Assembly (NCBI RefSeq): GCF_964355755.1
Contig: NC_092675.1
Span: 12,663,312-12,727,311, forward strand
Origin: Antedon mediterranea
Taxonomy: Eukaryota > Echinodermata > Crinoidea > Comatulida > Antedonidae
Length of the DNA: 64,000 nt
Direction of reading: 5' to 3'
Position numbers and translations under genes: made by a program. Positions 47,045 through 61,091 of the stretch are shown here, piece by piece. Positions within the stretch are counted from its first letter, which is position 1; the number at the start of each line of letters is the position of its first letter. The notes beneath the pieces were generated by a model. That model saw nothing but the letters and a program-made list of their open reading frames with translations. It was not told where the DNA came from and did not search any database.

Positions 47045-50000
47045 TCACACAAAACACCAAAGTGCTTAGAATAGCTTCAAATCGCATTTGGAGACGTTTT
47101 AGACCATTTTGTGATTTTTGAAAAAACTTGTTAACATAAAAACACCAAAGTGTTAGAATAGCTTCAAATCACATTTGGAGACGTTTCAGACCATTTTGTG
47201 ATTTTCGAAAAAACTTGTTAACATAAAAACACGAAAGTGCTTAGAATAGCTTCAAATCGAATTTGGAAACGTTTTAGACCATTTTGTGATTTTCGAAAAA
47301 ACTTGTTAACATAAAAACACGAAAGTGCTTAGAATAGCTTCAAATCGCATTTGGAAACGTTTTAGACCATTTTGTGATTTTCGAAAAAAATTGTTAACAT
47401 AAAAACACCAAAGTGTTTAGAATAGCTTCAAATCGCATTTGGAGACGTTTTAGACCAATTTGTGATTTTCGAAAAAACTTATCAACATAAAAACACCAAA
47501 TCGCATTTGGAGACGTTTTAGACCATTTTGTGATTTTGAAAAAACTTGTTAACATAAAAACACCAAAGTGCTTAGAATAGCTTCAAATCGCATTTGGAGA
47601 CGTTTTAGACCATTTTGTGATTTTCGAAAAAACTTGTTAACATAAAAACACCAAAGTGCTTAGAATAGCTTCAAATCGTATTTGGAGACGTTTTAGACCA
47701 TTTTGAGATTTTCGAAAAAACTTGGTTACACAAAAACATCAAAGTGCTTAAAATCACATTATAAACCGTTTTAGACCATTTTGAGAATTTCGATAACACT
47801 TTTCACACAAAAACATCAAAGAGCACAAAATAGCTTAATATCGTATTTAAAAACGTTTTAGACCATTTTGAGCATTTCGACAAAACTTTTTCACACAAAA
47901 CACCAAAGTGCTTAGAATAGCTTCAAATCGCATTTGGAGACGTTTTAGACCAATTTGTGCATTTCGATGAAACTTGATTACACAAAAACATCAAAGTTCT
48001 TAAAATCACATTATAAACCGTTTTAGACCATTTTGAGCATTTCGATAACACTTTTCACACAAAAACATCAAAGAGCACAAAATAGCTTAATATCGTATTT
48101 AAAAACGTTTTAGACCATTTTGAGCATTTAGACAAAACTTTTTCACACAAAACACCAAAGTGCTTAGAATAGCTTCAAATCGCATTTGGAGACGTTTTAG
48201 ACCATTTTGTGCATTTCGATGAAACTTGGTTACACAAAAACATCAAAGTGCTTAAAATCACATTATAAATCGTTTTAGACCATTTTGAGCATTTCGACAA
48301 ACTTTTTCACACAAAATACCAAAGTGCTTAGAATAGCTTCAAATCGCATTTGGAGACGTTTTAGACCATTTTGTGATTTTCGAAAAAACTTTTTAACATA
48401 AAAACACCAAAGTGCTTAGAATAGCTTCAAATCACATTTGGAGACATTTTAGACCATTTTGTGATTTTCGAAAAAACTTGTTAACATAAAAACACGAAAG
48501 TGCTTAGAATAGCTTCAAATCGCATTTGGAAACGTTTTAGACCATTTTGTGATTTTCGAAAAAAATTGTTAACATAAAAACACCAAAGTGCTTAGAATTA
48601 CATTATAAACCGTTTTAGACCATTTTGAGCATTTCGATAACAATTTTCACACAAAAACATCAAAGAGCACAAAATAGCTTAATATCGTATTTAAAAACTT
48701 TTTAGACCATTTTGAGCATTTCGACAAAACTTTTTCACACAAAACACCAAAGTGCTTAGAATAGCTTCAAATCGCATTTGGAGACGTTTTAGACCATTTT
48801 GTGATTTTTGAAAAAACTTGTTAACATAAAAACACCAAAGTGTTAGAATAGCTTCAAATCACATTTGGAGACGTTTCAGACCATTTTGTGATTTTCGAAA
48901 AAACTTGTTAACATAAAAACACGAAAGTGCTTAGAATAGCTTCAAATCGAATTTGGAAACGTTTTAGACCATTTTGTGATTTTCGAAAAAACTTGTTAAC
49001 ATAAAAACACGAAAGTGCTTAGAATAGCTTCAAATCGCATTTGGAAACGTTTTAGACCATTTTGTGATTTTCGAAAAAAATTGTTAACATAAAAACACCA
49101 AAGTGTTTAGAATAGCTTCAAATCGCATTTGGAGACGTTTTAGACCAATTTGTGATTTTCGAAAAAACTTATCAACATAAAAACACCAAATCGCATTTGG
49201 AGACGTTTTAGACCATTTTGTGATTTTGAAAAAACTTGTTAACATAAAAACACCAAAGTGCTTAGAATAGCTTCAAATCGCATTTGGAGACGTTTTAGAC
49301 CATTTTGTGATTTTCGAAAAAACTTGTTAACATAAAAACACCAAAGTGCTTAGAATAGCTTCAAATCGTATTTGGAGACGTTTTAGACCATTTTGAGATT
49401 TTCGAAAAAACTTGGTTACACAAAAACATCAAAGTGCTTAAAATCACATTATAAACCGTTTTAGACCATTTTGAGAATTTCGATAACACTTTTCACACAA
49501 AAACATCAAAGAGCACAAAATAGCTTAATATCGTATTTAAAAACGTTTTAGACCATTTTGAGCATTTCGACAAAACTTTTTCACACAAAACACCAAAGTG
49601 CTTAGAATAGCTTCAAATCGCATTTGGAGACGTTTTAGACCAATTTGTGCATTTCGATGAAACTTGATTACACAAAAACATCAAAGTGCTTAAAATCACA
49701 TTATAAACCGTTTTAGACCATTTTGAGAATTTCGATAACACTTTTCACACAAAAACATCAAAGAGCACAAAATAGCTTAATATCGTATTTAAAAACGTTT
49801 TAGACCATTTTGAGCATTTCGACAAAACTTTTTCACACAAAACACCAAAGTGCTTAGAATAGCTTCAAATCGCATTTGGAGACGTTTTAGACCAATTTGT
49901 GCATTTCGATGAAACTTGATTACACAAAAACATCAAAGTGCTTAAAATCACATTATAAACCGTTTTAGACCATTTTGAGCATTTCGATAACACTTTTCAC

Positions 50001-52230
50001 ACAAAAACATCAAAGAGCACAAAATAGCTTAATATCGTATTTAAAAACGTTTTAGACCATTTTGAGCATTTAGACAAAACTTTTTCACACAAAACACCAA
50101 AGTGCTTAGAATAGCTTCAAATCGCATTTGGAGACGTTTTAGACCATTTTGTGCATTTCGATGAAACTTGGTTACACAAAAACATCAAAGTGCTTAAAAT
50201 CACATTATAAATCGTTTTAGACCATTTTGAGCATTTCGACAAACTTTTTCACACAAAATACCAAAGTGCTTAGAATAGCTTCAAATCGCATTTGGAGACG
50301 TTTTAGACCATTTTGTGATTTTCGAAAAAACTTTTTAACATAAAAACACCAAAGTGCTTAGAATAGCTTCAAATCACATTTGGAGACATTTTAGACCATT
50401 TTGTGATTTTCGAAAAAACTTGTTAACATAAAAACACGAAAGTGCTTAGAATAGCTTCAAATCGCATTTGGAAACGTTTTAGACCATTTTGTGATTTTCG
50501 AAAAAAATTGTTAACATAAAAACACCAAAGTGCTTAGAATCACATTATAAACCGTTTTAGACCATTTTGAGCATTTCGATAACAATTTTCACACAAAAAC
50601 ATCAAAGAGCACAAAATAGCTTAATATCGTATTTAAAAACTTTTTAGACCATTTTGAGCATTTCGACAAAACTTTTTCACACAAAACACCAAAGTGCTTA
50701 GAATAGCTTCAAATCGCATTTGGAGACGTTTTAGACCATTTTGTGATTTTTGAAAAAACTTGTTAACATAAAAACACCAAAGTGTTAGAATAGCTTCAAA
50801 TCACATTTGGAGACGTTTCAGACCATTTTGTGATTTTCGAAAAAACTTGTTAACATAAAAACACGAAAGTGCTTAGAATAGCTTCAAATCGAATTTGGAA
50901 ACGTTTTAGACCATTTTGTGATTTTCGAAAAAACTTGTTAACATAAAAACACGAAAGTGCTTAGAATAGCTTCAAATCGCATTTGGAAACGTTTTAGACC
51001 ATTTTGTGATTTTCGAAAAAAATTGTTAACATAAAAACACCAAAGTGTTTAGAATAGCTTCAAATCGCATTTGGAGACGTTTTAGACCAATTTGTGATTT
51101 TCGAAAAAACTTATCAACATAAAAACACCAAATCGCATTTGGAGACGTTTTAGACCATCAAAGTGCTTAAAATCACATTATAAACCGTTTTAGACCATTT
51201 TGAGAATTTCGATAACACTTTTCACACAAAAACATCAAAGAGCACAAAATAGCTTAATATCGTATTTAAAAACGTTTTAGACCATTTTGAGCATTTCGAC
51301 AAAACTTTTTCACACAAAACACCAAAGTGCTTAGAATAGCTTCAAATCGCATTTGGAGACGTTTTAGACCAATTTGTGCATTTCGATGAAACTTGATTAC
51401 ACAAAAACATCAAAGTGCTTAAAATCACATTATAAACCGTTTTAGACCATTTTGAGAATTTCGATAACACTTTTCACACAAAAACATCAAAGAGCACAAA
51501 ATAGCTTAATATCGTATTTAAAAACGTTTTAGACCATTTTGAGCATTTCGACAAAACTTTTTCACACAAAACACCAAAGTGCTTAGAATAGCTTCAAATC
51601 GCATTTGGAGACGTTTTAGACCAATTTGTGCATTTCGATGAAACTTGATTACACAAAAACATCAAAGTGCTTAAAATCACATTATAAACCGTTTTAGACC
51701 ATTTTGAGCATTTCGATAACACTTTTCACACAAAAACATCAAAGAGCCCAAAATAGCTTAATATCGTATTTAAAAACGTTTTAGACCATTTTGAGCATTT
51801 AGACAAAACTTTTTCACACAAAACACCAAAGTGCTTAGAATAGCTTCAAATCGCATTTGGAGACGTTTTAGACCATTTTGTGCATTTCGATGAAACTTGG
51901 TTACACAAAAACATCAAAGTGCTTAAAATCACATTATAAATCGTTTTAGACCATTTTGAGCATTTCGACAAAACTTTTTCACACAAAATACCAAAGTGCT
52001 TAGAATAGCTTCAAATCGCATTTGGAGACGTTTTAGACCATTTTGTGATTTTCGAAAAAACTTTTTAACATAAAAACACCAAAGTGCTTAGAATAGCTTC
52101 AAATCACATTTGGAGACATTTTAGACCATTTTGTGATTTTCGAAAAAACTTGTTAACATAAAAACACGAAAGTGCTTAGAATAGCTTCAAATCGCATTTG
52201 GAAACGTTTTAGACCATTTTGTGATTTTCG
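47045..52230. repeat. Three copies of a 1,690 bp HOR, one enlarged and one shortened
   Basis: A one-base deletion (AAAGTGTTAGAATAGC) marks the copies at 47151, 48841 and 50783. The first spacing is 1,690 bp. The second is 1,942 bp, longer by exactly 252 bp, the length of one C-D-B trimer, and an extra trimer with GAGAATTTCGATAACAC is visible in copy 2. Copy 3 has a 213 bp deletion after 51158. All copies share a 20 bp deletion giving CACCAAATCGCATTTGG (47498, 49187, 51129). Confidence 0.88.
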
Positions 52231-55200
52231 AAAAAACTTGTTAACATAAAAACACGAAAGTGCTTAGAATCACATTATAAACCGTTTTAGACCATTTTGA
52301 GCATTTCGATAACAATTTTCACACAAAAACATCAAAGAGCACAAAATAGCTTAATATCGTATTTAAAAATGTTTTAGACCATTTTGAGCATTTAGATAAA
52401 ACTTTTTCACACAAAACACCAAAGTGCTTAGAATAGCTTCAAATCGCATTTGGAGACGTTTTAGACCATTTTGTGATTTTTGAAAAAACTTGTTAACATA
52501 AAAACACGAAAGTGCTTAGAATAGCTTCAAATCGCATTTGGAAACGTTTTAGACCATTTTGTGATTTTCGAAAAAAATTGTTAACATAAAAACACCAAAG
52601 TGTTTAGAATAGCTTCAAATCGCATTTGGAGACGTTTTAGACCAATTTGTGATTTTCGAAAAAACTTATCAACATAAAAACACCAAAGGGTTTAGAATAG
52701 CTTCAAATCGCATTTGGAGACGTTTTAGACCATTTTGTGATTTTGAAAAAAATTGTTAACATAAAAACACCAAAGTGTTTAGAATAGCTTCAAATCACAT
52801 TTGGAGACGTTTTAGACCAATTTGTGATTTTCGAAAAAACTTATCAACATAAAAACACCAAAGGGTTTAGAATAGCTTCAAATCGCATTTGGAGACGTTT
52901 TAGACCATTTTGTGATTTTCGAAAAAACTTGTTAACATAAAAACACGAAAGTGCTTAGAATAGCTTCAAATCGCATTTGGAAACGTTTTAGACCATTTTG
53001 TGATTTTCGAAAAAACTTGTTAACATAAAAACATGAAAGTGCTTAGAATAGCTTCAAATCGTATTTGGAGACGTTTTAGACCATTTTGTGATTTTCGAAA
53101 AAACTTGTTAACATAAAAACACCAATGTGCTTAGAATAGCTTCAAATCGCATTTTGAGACGTTTTAGACCATTTTGTGCATTTCGATGAAACTTGGTTAC
53201 ACAAAAACATCAAAGTGCTTAAAATCACATTATAAACCATTTTAGACCATTTTGAGCATTTCGATAACACTTTTCACACAAAAACATCAAAGAGCACAAA
53301 ATAGCTTAATATCGTATTTAAAAACGTTTTAGACCATTTTGAGCATTTCGACAAAACTTTTTCACACAAAACACCAAAGTGCTTAGAATAGCTTCAAATC
53401 GCATTTGGAGACGTTTTAGACCATTTTGTGATTTTCGAAAAAACTTGTTAACATAAAAACATCAAAGTGTACAGAATAACTTCAAATCGCATTTGGAGAC
53501 CGTTTTAGGCCAATTTGTGATTTTCGAAAAAACTTGTTAACCTAAAAATACCAAAGTGTTTAGAATAGCTTCAAATCGCATTTGGAGACGTTTTAGACCA
53601 TTTTGTGATTTTCGAAAAAACTTGTTAACATAAAAACACCAAAGTGCTTCAAATCGCATTTGGAGACATTTTAGACCAATTTGTGATTTTTGAAAAAACT
53701 TGTTAACATAAAAACACCAAAGTGCTTACAATAGCTTCAAATCGTATTTGGAGACGTTTTAGACCATTTTGTGATTTTCGAAAAAACTTGTTAACATAAA
53801 AACACCAAAGTACTTAGAATAGCTTCAAATCGCATTTGGAGACGTTTTAGACCATTTTATGCATTTCGATGAAACTTGGTTACACAAAAACATCAATGTG
53901 CTTAAAATCACATTATAATCCGTTTTAGACCATTTTGAGCATTTCGATAACACTTTTCACACAAAAACATCAAAGAGCACAAAATAGCTTAATATCGTAT
54001 TTAAAAACGTTTTAGACCATTTTGAGCATTTAGATAAAATTTTTCACACAAAACACCAAAGTGCTTAGAATAGCTTCAAATCGCATTTGGAGACGGTTTA
54101 GACCATTTTGTGATTTTGAAAAAACTTGTTAACATAAAAACACCAAAGTGCTTAGAATAGCTTCAAATCGCATTTGGAGACGTTTTAGACCATTTTGTGA
54201 TTTTCGAAAAAACTTGTTAACATAAAAACACCAAAGTGCTTAGAATAGCTTCAAATCGTATTTGGAGACGTTTTAGACCATTTTGAGATTTTCGAAAAAA
54301 CTTGGTTACACAAAAACATCAAAGTGCTTAAAATCACATTATAAACCGTTTTAGACCATTTTGAACATTTCGATAACACTTTTCACACAAAAACATCAAA
54401 GAGCACTAAATAGCTTAATATCGTATTTAAAAACGTTTTAGACCATTTTGAGCATTTCGACAAAACTTTTTCACACAAAACACCAAAGTGCTTAGAATAG
54501 CTTCAAATCGCATTTGGAGACGTTTTAGACCAATTTGTGCATTTCGATGAAACTTGATTACACAAAAACATCAACGTGCTTAAAATCACATTATAAACCG
54601 TTTTAGACCATTTTGAGCATTTCGATAACACTTTTCACACAAAAACATCAAAGAGCACAAAATAGCTTAATATCGTATTTAAAAACGTTTTAGACCATTT
54701 TGAGCATTTAGACAAAACTTTTTCACACAAAACACCAAAGTGCTTAGAATAGCTTCAAATCGCATTTGGAGACGTTTTAGACCATTTTGTGCATTTCGAT
54801 GAAACTTGGTTACACAAAAACATCAAAGTGCTTAAAATCACATTATAAATCGTTTTAGACCATTTTGAGCATTTCGACAAAACTTTTTCACACAAAATAC
54901 CAAAGTGCTTAGAATAGCTTCAAATCGCATTTGGAGACGTTTTAGACCATTTTGTGATTTTCGAAAAAACTTTTTAACATAAAAACACCAAAGTGCTTAG
55001 AATAGCTTCAAATCACATTTGGAGACATTTTAGACCATTTTGTGATTTTCGAAAAAACTTGTTAACATAAAAACACGAAAGTGCTTAGAATAGCTTCAAA
55101 TCGCATTTGGAAACGTTTTAGACCATTTTGTGATTTTCGAAAAAACTTGTTAACATAAAAACACGAAAGTGCTTAGAATCACATTATAAACCGTTTTAGA

Positions 55201-58200
55201 CCATTTTGAGCATTTCGATAACAATTTTCACACAAAAACATCAAAGAGCACAAAATAGCTTAATATCGTATTTAAAAATGTTTTAGACCATTTTGAGCAT
55301 TTAGATAAAACTTTTTCACACAAAACACCAAAGTGCTTAGAATAGCTTCAAATCGCATTTGGAGACGTTTTAGACCATTTTGTGATTTTCGAAAAAACTT
55401 GTTAACATAAAAACACGAAAGTGCTTAGAATAGCTTCAAATCGCATTTGGAAACGTTTTAGACCATTTTGTGATTTTCGAAAAAAATTGTTAACATAAAA
55501 ACACCAAAGTGTTTAGAATAGCTTCAAATCGCATTTGGAGACGTTTTAGACCAATTTGTGATTTTCGAAAAAACTTATCAACATAAAAACACCAAAGGGT
55601 TTAGAATAGCTTCAAATCGCATTTGGAGACGTTTTAGACCATTTTGTGATTTTCGAAAAAACTTGTTAACATAAAAACACGAAAGTGCTTAGAATAGCTT
55701 CAAATCGCATTTGGAAACGTTTTAGACCATTTTGTGATTTTCGAAAAAACTTGTTAACATAAAAACATGAAAGTGCTTAGAATAGCTTCAAATCGTATTT
55801 GGAGACGTTTTAGACCATTTTGTGATTTTCGAAAAAACTTGTTAACATAAAAACACCAATGTGCTTAGAATAGCTTCAAATCGCATTTTGAGACGTTTTA
55901 GACCATTTTGTGCATTTCGATGAAACTTGGTTACACAAAAACATCAAAGTGCTTAAAATCACATTATAAACCATTTTAGACCATTTTGAGCATTTCGATA
56001 ACACTTTTCACACAAAAACATCAAAGAGCACAAAATAGCTTAATATCGTATTTAAAAACGTTTTAGACCATTTTGAGCATTTCGACAAAACTTTTTCACA
56101 CAAAACACCAAAGTGCTTAGAATAGCTTCAAATCGCATTTGGAGACGTTTTAGACCATTTTGTGATTTTCGAAAAAACTTGTTAACATAAAAACATCAAA
56201 GTGTACAGAATAACTTCAAATCGCATTTGGAGACCGTTTTAGGCCAATTTGTGATTTTCGAAAAAACTTGTTAACCTAAAAATACCAAAGTGTTTAGAAT
56301 AGCTTCAAATCGCATTTGGAGACGTTTTAGACCATTTTGTGATTTTCGAAAAAACTTGTTAACATAAAAACACCAAAGTGCTTCAAATCGCATTTGGAGA
56401 CATTTTAGACCAATTTGTGATTTTTGAAAAAACTTGTTAACATAAAAACACCAAAGTGCTTACAATAGCTTCAAATCGTATTTGGAGACGTTTTAGACCA
56501 TTTTGTGATTTTCGAAAAAACTTGTTAACATAAAAACACCAAAGTACTTAGAATAGCTTCAAATCGCATTTGGAGACGTTTTAGACCATTTTATGCATTT
56601 CGATGAAACTTGGTTACACAAAAACATCAATGTGCTTAAAATCACATTATAATCCGTTTTAGACCATTTTGAGCATTTCGATAACACTTTTCACACAAAA
56701 ACATCAAAGAGCACAAAATAGCTTAATATCGTATTTAAAAACGTTTTAGACCATTTTGAGCATTTAGACAAAACTTTTTCACACAAAACACCAAAGTGTT
56801 TAGAATAGCTTCAAATCGCATTTGGAGACGTTTTAGACCATTTTGTGATTTTCGAAAAAACTTGTTAACATAAAAACACCAAAGTGCTTCAAATCGCATT
56901 TGAGACATTTTAGACCAATTTGTGATTTTTGAAAAAACTTGTTAACATAAAAACACCAAAGTGCTTACAATAGCTTCAAATCGTATTTGGAGACGTTTTA
57001 GACCATTTTGTGATTTTCGAAAAAACTTGTTAACATAAAAACACCAGAGTACTTAGAATAGCTTCAAATCGCATTTGGAGACGTTTTAGACCATTTTATG
57101 CATTTCGATGAAACTTGGTTACACAAAAACATCAAAGTGCTTAAAATCACATTATAATCCGTTTTAGACCATTTTGAGCATTTCGATAACACTTTTCACA
57201 CAAAAACATCAAAGAGCACAAAATAGCTTAATATCGTATTTAAAAACTTTTTAGACCATTTTGAGCATTTCGACAAAACTTTTTCACACAAAACACCAAA
57301 GTGCTTAGAATAGCTTCAAATCGCATTTGGAGACGTTTTAGACCATTTTGTGATTTTCGAAAAAAATTGTTAACATAAAAACATCAAAGTGTACAGAATA
57401 GCTTCAAATCGCATTTGGAGACCGTTTTAGGCCAATTTGTGATTTTCGAAAAAACTTGTTAACCTAAAAATACCAAAGTGTTTAGAATAGCTTCAAATCG
57501 CATTTGGAGACGTTTTAGACCATTTTGTGATTTTCGAAAAAACTTGTTAACATAAAAACACCAAAGTGCTTAGAATAGCTTCAAATCGCATTTGGAGACA
57601 TTTTAGACCAATTTGTGATTTTCGAAAAAACTTATCAACATAAAAACACCAAAGGGTTTAGAATATCTTCAAATCGCATTTGGAGACGTTTTAGACCATT
57701 TTGTGATTTTCGAAAAAACTTGTTAACATAAAAACACCAAAGTGCTTAGAATAGCTTCAAATCGCATTTGGAGACGTTTTAGACCAATTTGTGATTTTCG
57801 AAAAAACTTATCAACATAAAAACACCAAAGGGTTTAGAATAGCTTCATTTGGAGACGTTTTAGACCATTTTGTGATTTTGAAAAAACTTGTTAACATAAA
57901 AACACCAAAGTGCTTAGAATAGCTTCAAATCGCATTTGGAGACGTTTTAGACCATTTTGTGATTTTCGAAAAAACTTGTTAACATAAAAACACCAAAGTG
58001 CTTAGAATAGCTTCAAATCGTATTTGGAGACGTTTTAGACCATTTTGAGATTTTCGAAAAAACTTGGTTACACAAAAACATCAAAGTGCTTAAAATCACA
58101 TTATAAACCGTTTTAGACCATTTTGAGCATTTCGATAACACTTTTCACACAAAAACATCAAAGACACAAAATAGCTTAATATCGTATTTAAAAACGTTTT

Positions 58201-58634
58201 AGACCATTTTGAGCATTTCGACAAAACTTTTTCACACAAAACACCAAAGTGCTTAGAATAGCTTCAAATCGCATTTGGAGACGTTTTAGACCAATTTGTG
58301 ATTTTTGAAAAAACTTGTTAACATAAAAACACCAAAATGCTTAGAATAGCTTCAAATCACATTTGGAGACGTTTTAGACCATTTTGTGATTTTCGAAAAA
58401 ACTTGTTAACATAAAAACACGAAAGTGCATAGAATAGCTTCAAATCGCCTTTGGAAACGTTTTAGACCATTTTGTGATTTTCGAAAAAACTTTTTAACAT
58501 AAAAACACGAAAGTGCTTAGAATCACATTATAAACCGTTTTAGACCATTTTGAGCATTTCGATAACAATTCTCACACAAAAACATCAAAGAGCACAAAAT
58601 AGCTTAATATCGTATTTAAAAATGTTTTAGACCA
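52231..58634. repeat. Mosaic satellite block
   Basis: A runs with GGGTTTAG and CATGAAAGTGC variants, the GTGTACAGAAT marker (53467, 56201, 57389), short A monomers and C-D-B trimers recur. 53467 and 56201 lie in two near-copies of the same order. The part from about 55.4 to 57.7 kb matches 61.7-64.0 kb at an offset of 6,303 bp. A 7 bp-shortened A (GCTTCATTTGGAGAC) occurs near 57845 and also near 43757. Confidence 0.8.
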
Positions 58635-61091
58635 TTTTGAGCATTTAGATAAAACTTTTTCACACAAAACACCAAAGTGCTTAGAATAGCTTCAAATCGC
58701 ATTTGGAGACGTTTTAGACCATTTTGTGATTTTTGAAAAAACTTGTTAACATAAAAACACCAAAGTGCTTAGAATAGCTTCAAATCACATTTGGAGATGT
58801 TTTAGACCATTTTGTGATTTTTGAAAAAACTTGTTAACATAAAAACACGAAAGTGCTTAGAATAGCTTCAAATCGCATTTGGAAACGTTTTAGACCATTT
58901 TGTGATTTTCGAAAAAGATTGTTAACATAAAAACACCAATGTGCTTAGAATCACATTATAAACCGTTTTAGACCATTTTGAGCATTTCGATAACAATTTT
59001 CACACAAAAACATCAAAGAGCACAAAATAGCTTAATATCGTATTTATAAATGTTTTAGACCATTTTGAGCATTTCGACAAAACTTTTTCACACAAAACAC
59101 CAAAGAGCTTAGAATAGCTTCAAATCGCATTTGGAGACGTTTTTTTATACCATTTTGTGATTTCGATGAAACTTGATTACACAAAAACATCAAAGTGCTT
59201 AAAATCACATTATAAACCGTTTTAGACCATTTTGAGCATTTCGATAACACTTTTCACACAAAAACATCAAAGAGCACAAAATAGCTTAATATCGTATTTA
59301 AAAACGTTTTAGACCATTTTGAGCATTTAGACAAAACTTTTTCACACAAAACACCAAAGTGCTTAGAATAGCTTCAAATCGCATTTGGAGACGTTTTAGA
59401 ACATTTTGTGTTTTTTGAAAAAAACTGTTAACATAAAAACACCAAAGTGCTTAGAATAGCTTCAAATCGCATTTGGAGACGTTTTAGAACATTTTGTGTT
59501 CTTCGAAAAAACCTGTTAACATAAAAACACCAAAGTGCTTAGAATAGCTTCAAATCGCATTTGGAGACGTTTTAGACCATTTTGTGATTTTTGAAAAAAC
59601 TTGTTAACATAAAAACACCAAAGTGCTTAGAATAGCTTTAAATCACATTTGGAGACGTTTTAGACCATTTTGTTATTTTCGAAAAAACTTGTTAACATAA
59701 AAACACGAAAGTGCTTAGAATAGCTTCAAATCGCATTTGGAAACGTTTTAGACCATTTTGTGATTTTCGAAAAAGATTGTTAACATAAAAACACCAAAGT
59801 GCTTAGAATCACAATATAAACCGTTTTAGACCATTTTGAGCATTTCGATAACAATTTTCACACAAAAACATCAAAGAGCACAAAATAGCTTAACATCGTA
59901 TTTATAAATGTTTTAGACCATTTTGAGAATTTCGACAAAACTTTTTCACACAAAACACCAAAGTGCTTAGAATAGCTTCAAATCGCATTTGGAGACGTTT
60001 TTTATACCATTTTGTGATTTCGATGAAACTTGATTACACAAAAACATCAAAGTGCTTAAAATCACATTATAAACCGTTTTAGACCATTTTGAGCATTTCG
60101 ATAACACTTTTCACACAAAAACATCAAAGAGCACAAAATAGCTTAATATCGTATTTAAAAACGTTTTAGACCATTTTGAGCATTTAGACAAAACTTTTTC
60201 ACACAAAACACCAAAGTGCTTAGAATAGCTTCAAATCGCATTTGGAGACGTTTTAGACCATTTTGAGATTTTCGAAAAAACTTGGTTACACAAAAACATC
60301 AAAGTGCTTAAAATCACATTATAAACCGTTTTAGACCATTTTGAGCATTTCGATAACACTTTTCACACAAAAACATCAAAGAGCACAAAATAGCTTAATA
60401 TCGTATTTAAAAACGTTTTAGACCATTTTGAGAATTTAGACAAAACTTTTTCACACAAAACACCAAAGTGCTTAGAATAGCTTCAAATCGCATTTGGAGA
60501 CGTTTTAGAACATTTTGTGTTCTTCGAAAAAACCTGTTAACATAAAAACTCCAAAGTGCTTAGAATAGCTTCAAATCGCATTTTGAGACGTTTTAGACCA
60601 TTTTGTGATTTTTGAAAAAACTTGTTAACATAAAAACACCAAAGTGCTTAGAATAGCTTCAAATCACATTTGGAGACGTTTTAGACCATTTTGTGATTTT
60701 CGAAAAAACTTGTTAACATAAAAACACGAAAGTGCTTAGAATAGCTTCAAATCGCATTTGGAAACGTTTTAGACCATTTTGTGATTTTCGAAAAAACTTG
60801 TTAACATAAAAACACGAAAGTGCTTAGAATAGCTTCAAATCGCATTTGGAAACGTTTTAGACCATTTTGTGATTTTCGAAAAAAATTGTTAACATAAAAA
60901 CACCAAAGTGTTTAGAATAGCTTCAAATCGCATTTGGAGACGTTTTAGACCAATTTGTGATTTTCGAAAAAACTTATCTACATAAAAACACCAAAGGGTT
61001 TAGAATAGCTTCAAATCGCATTTGGAGACGTTTTAGACCATTTTGTGATTTTCGAAAAAACTTGTTAACATAAAAACACGAAAGTGCTTAG
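58635..61091. repeat. Fourth free-standing copy of block 1, partly duplicated
   Basis: This begins like position 1 and 44463, with the GTTTTTTATACC-type core (one T longer here, near 59143) and the AGAACATTTTG monomers near 59400-59500. The ATTTATAAATG/GTTTTTTATACC part then appears a second time at about 59.90-60.01 kb. The SINE site is empty at 59287-59290. Confidence 0.8.
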
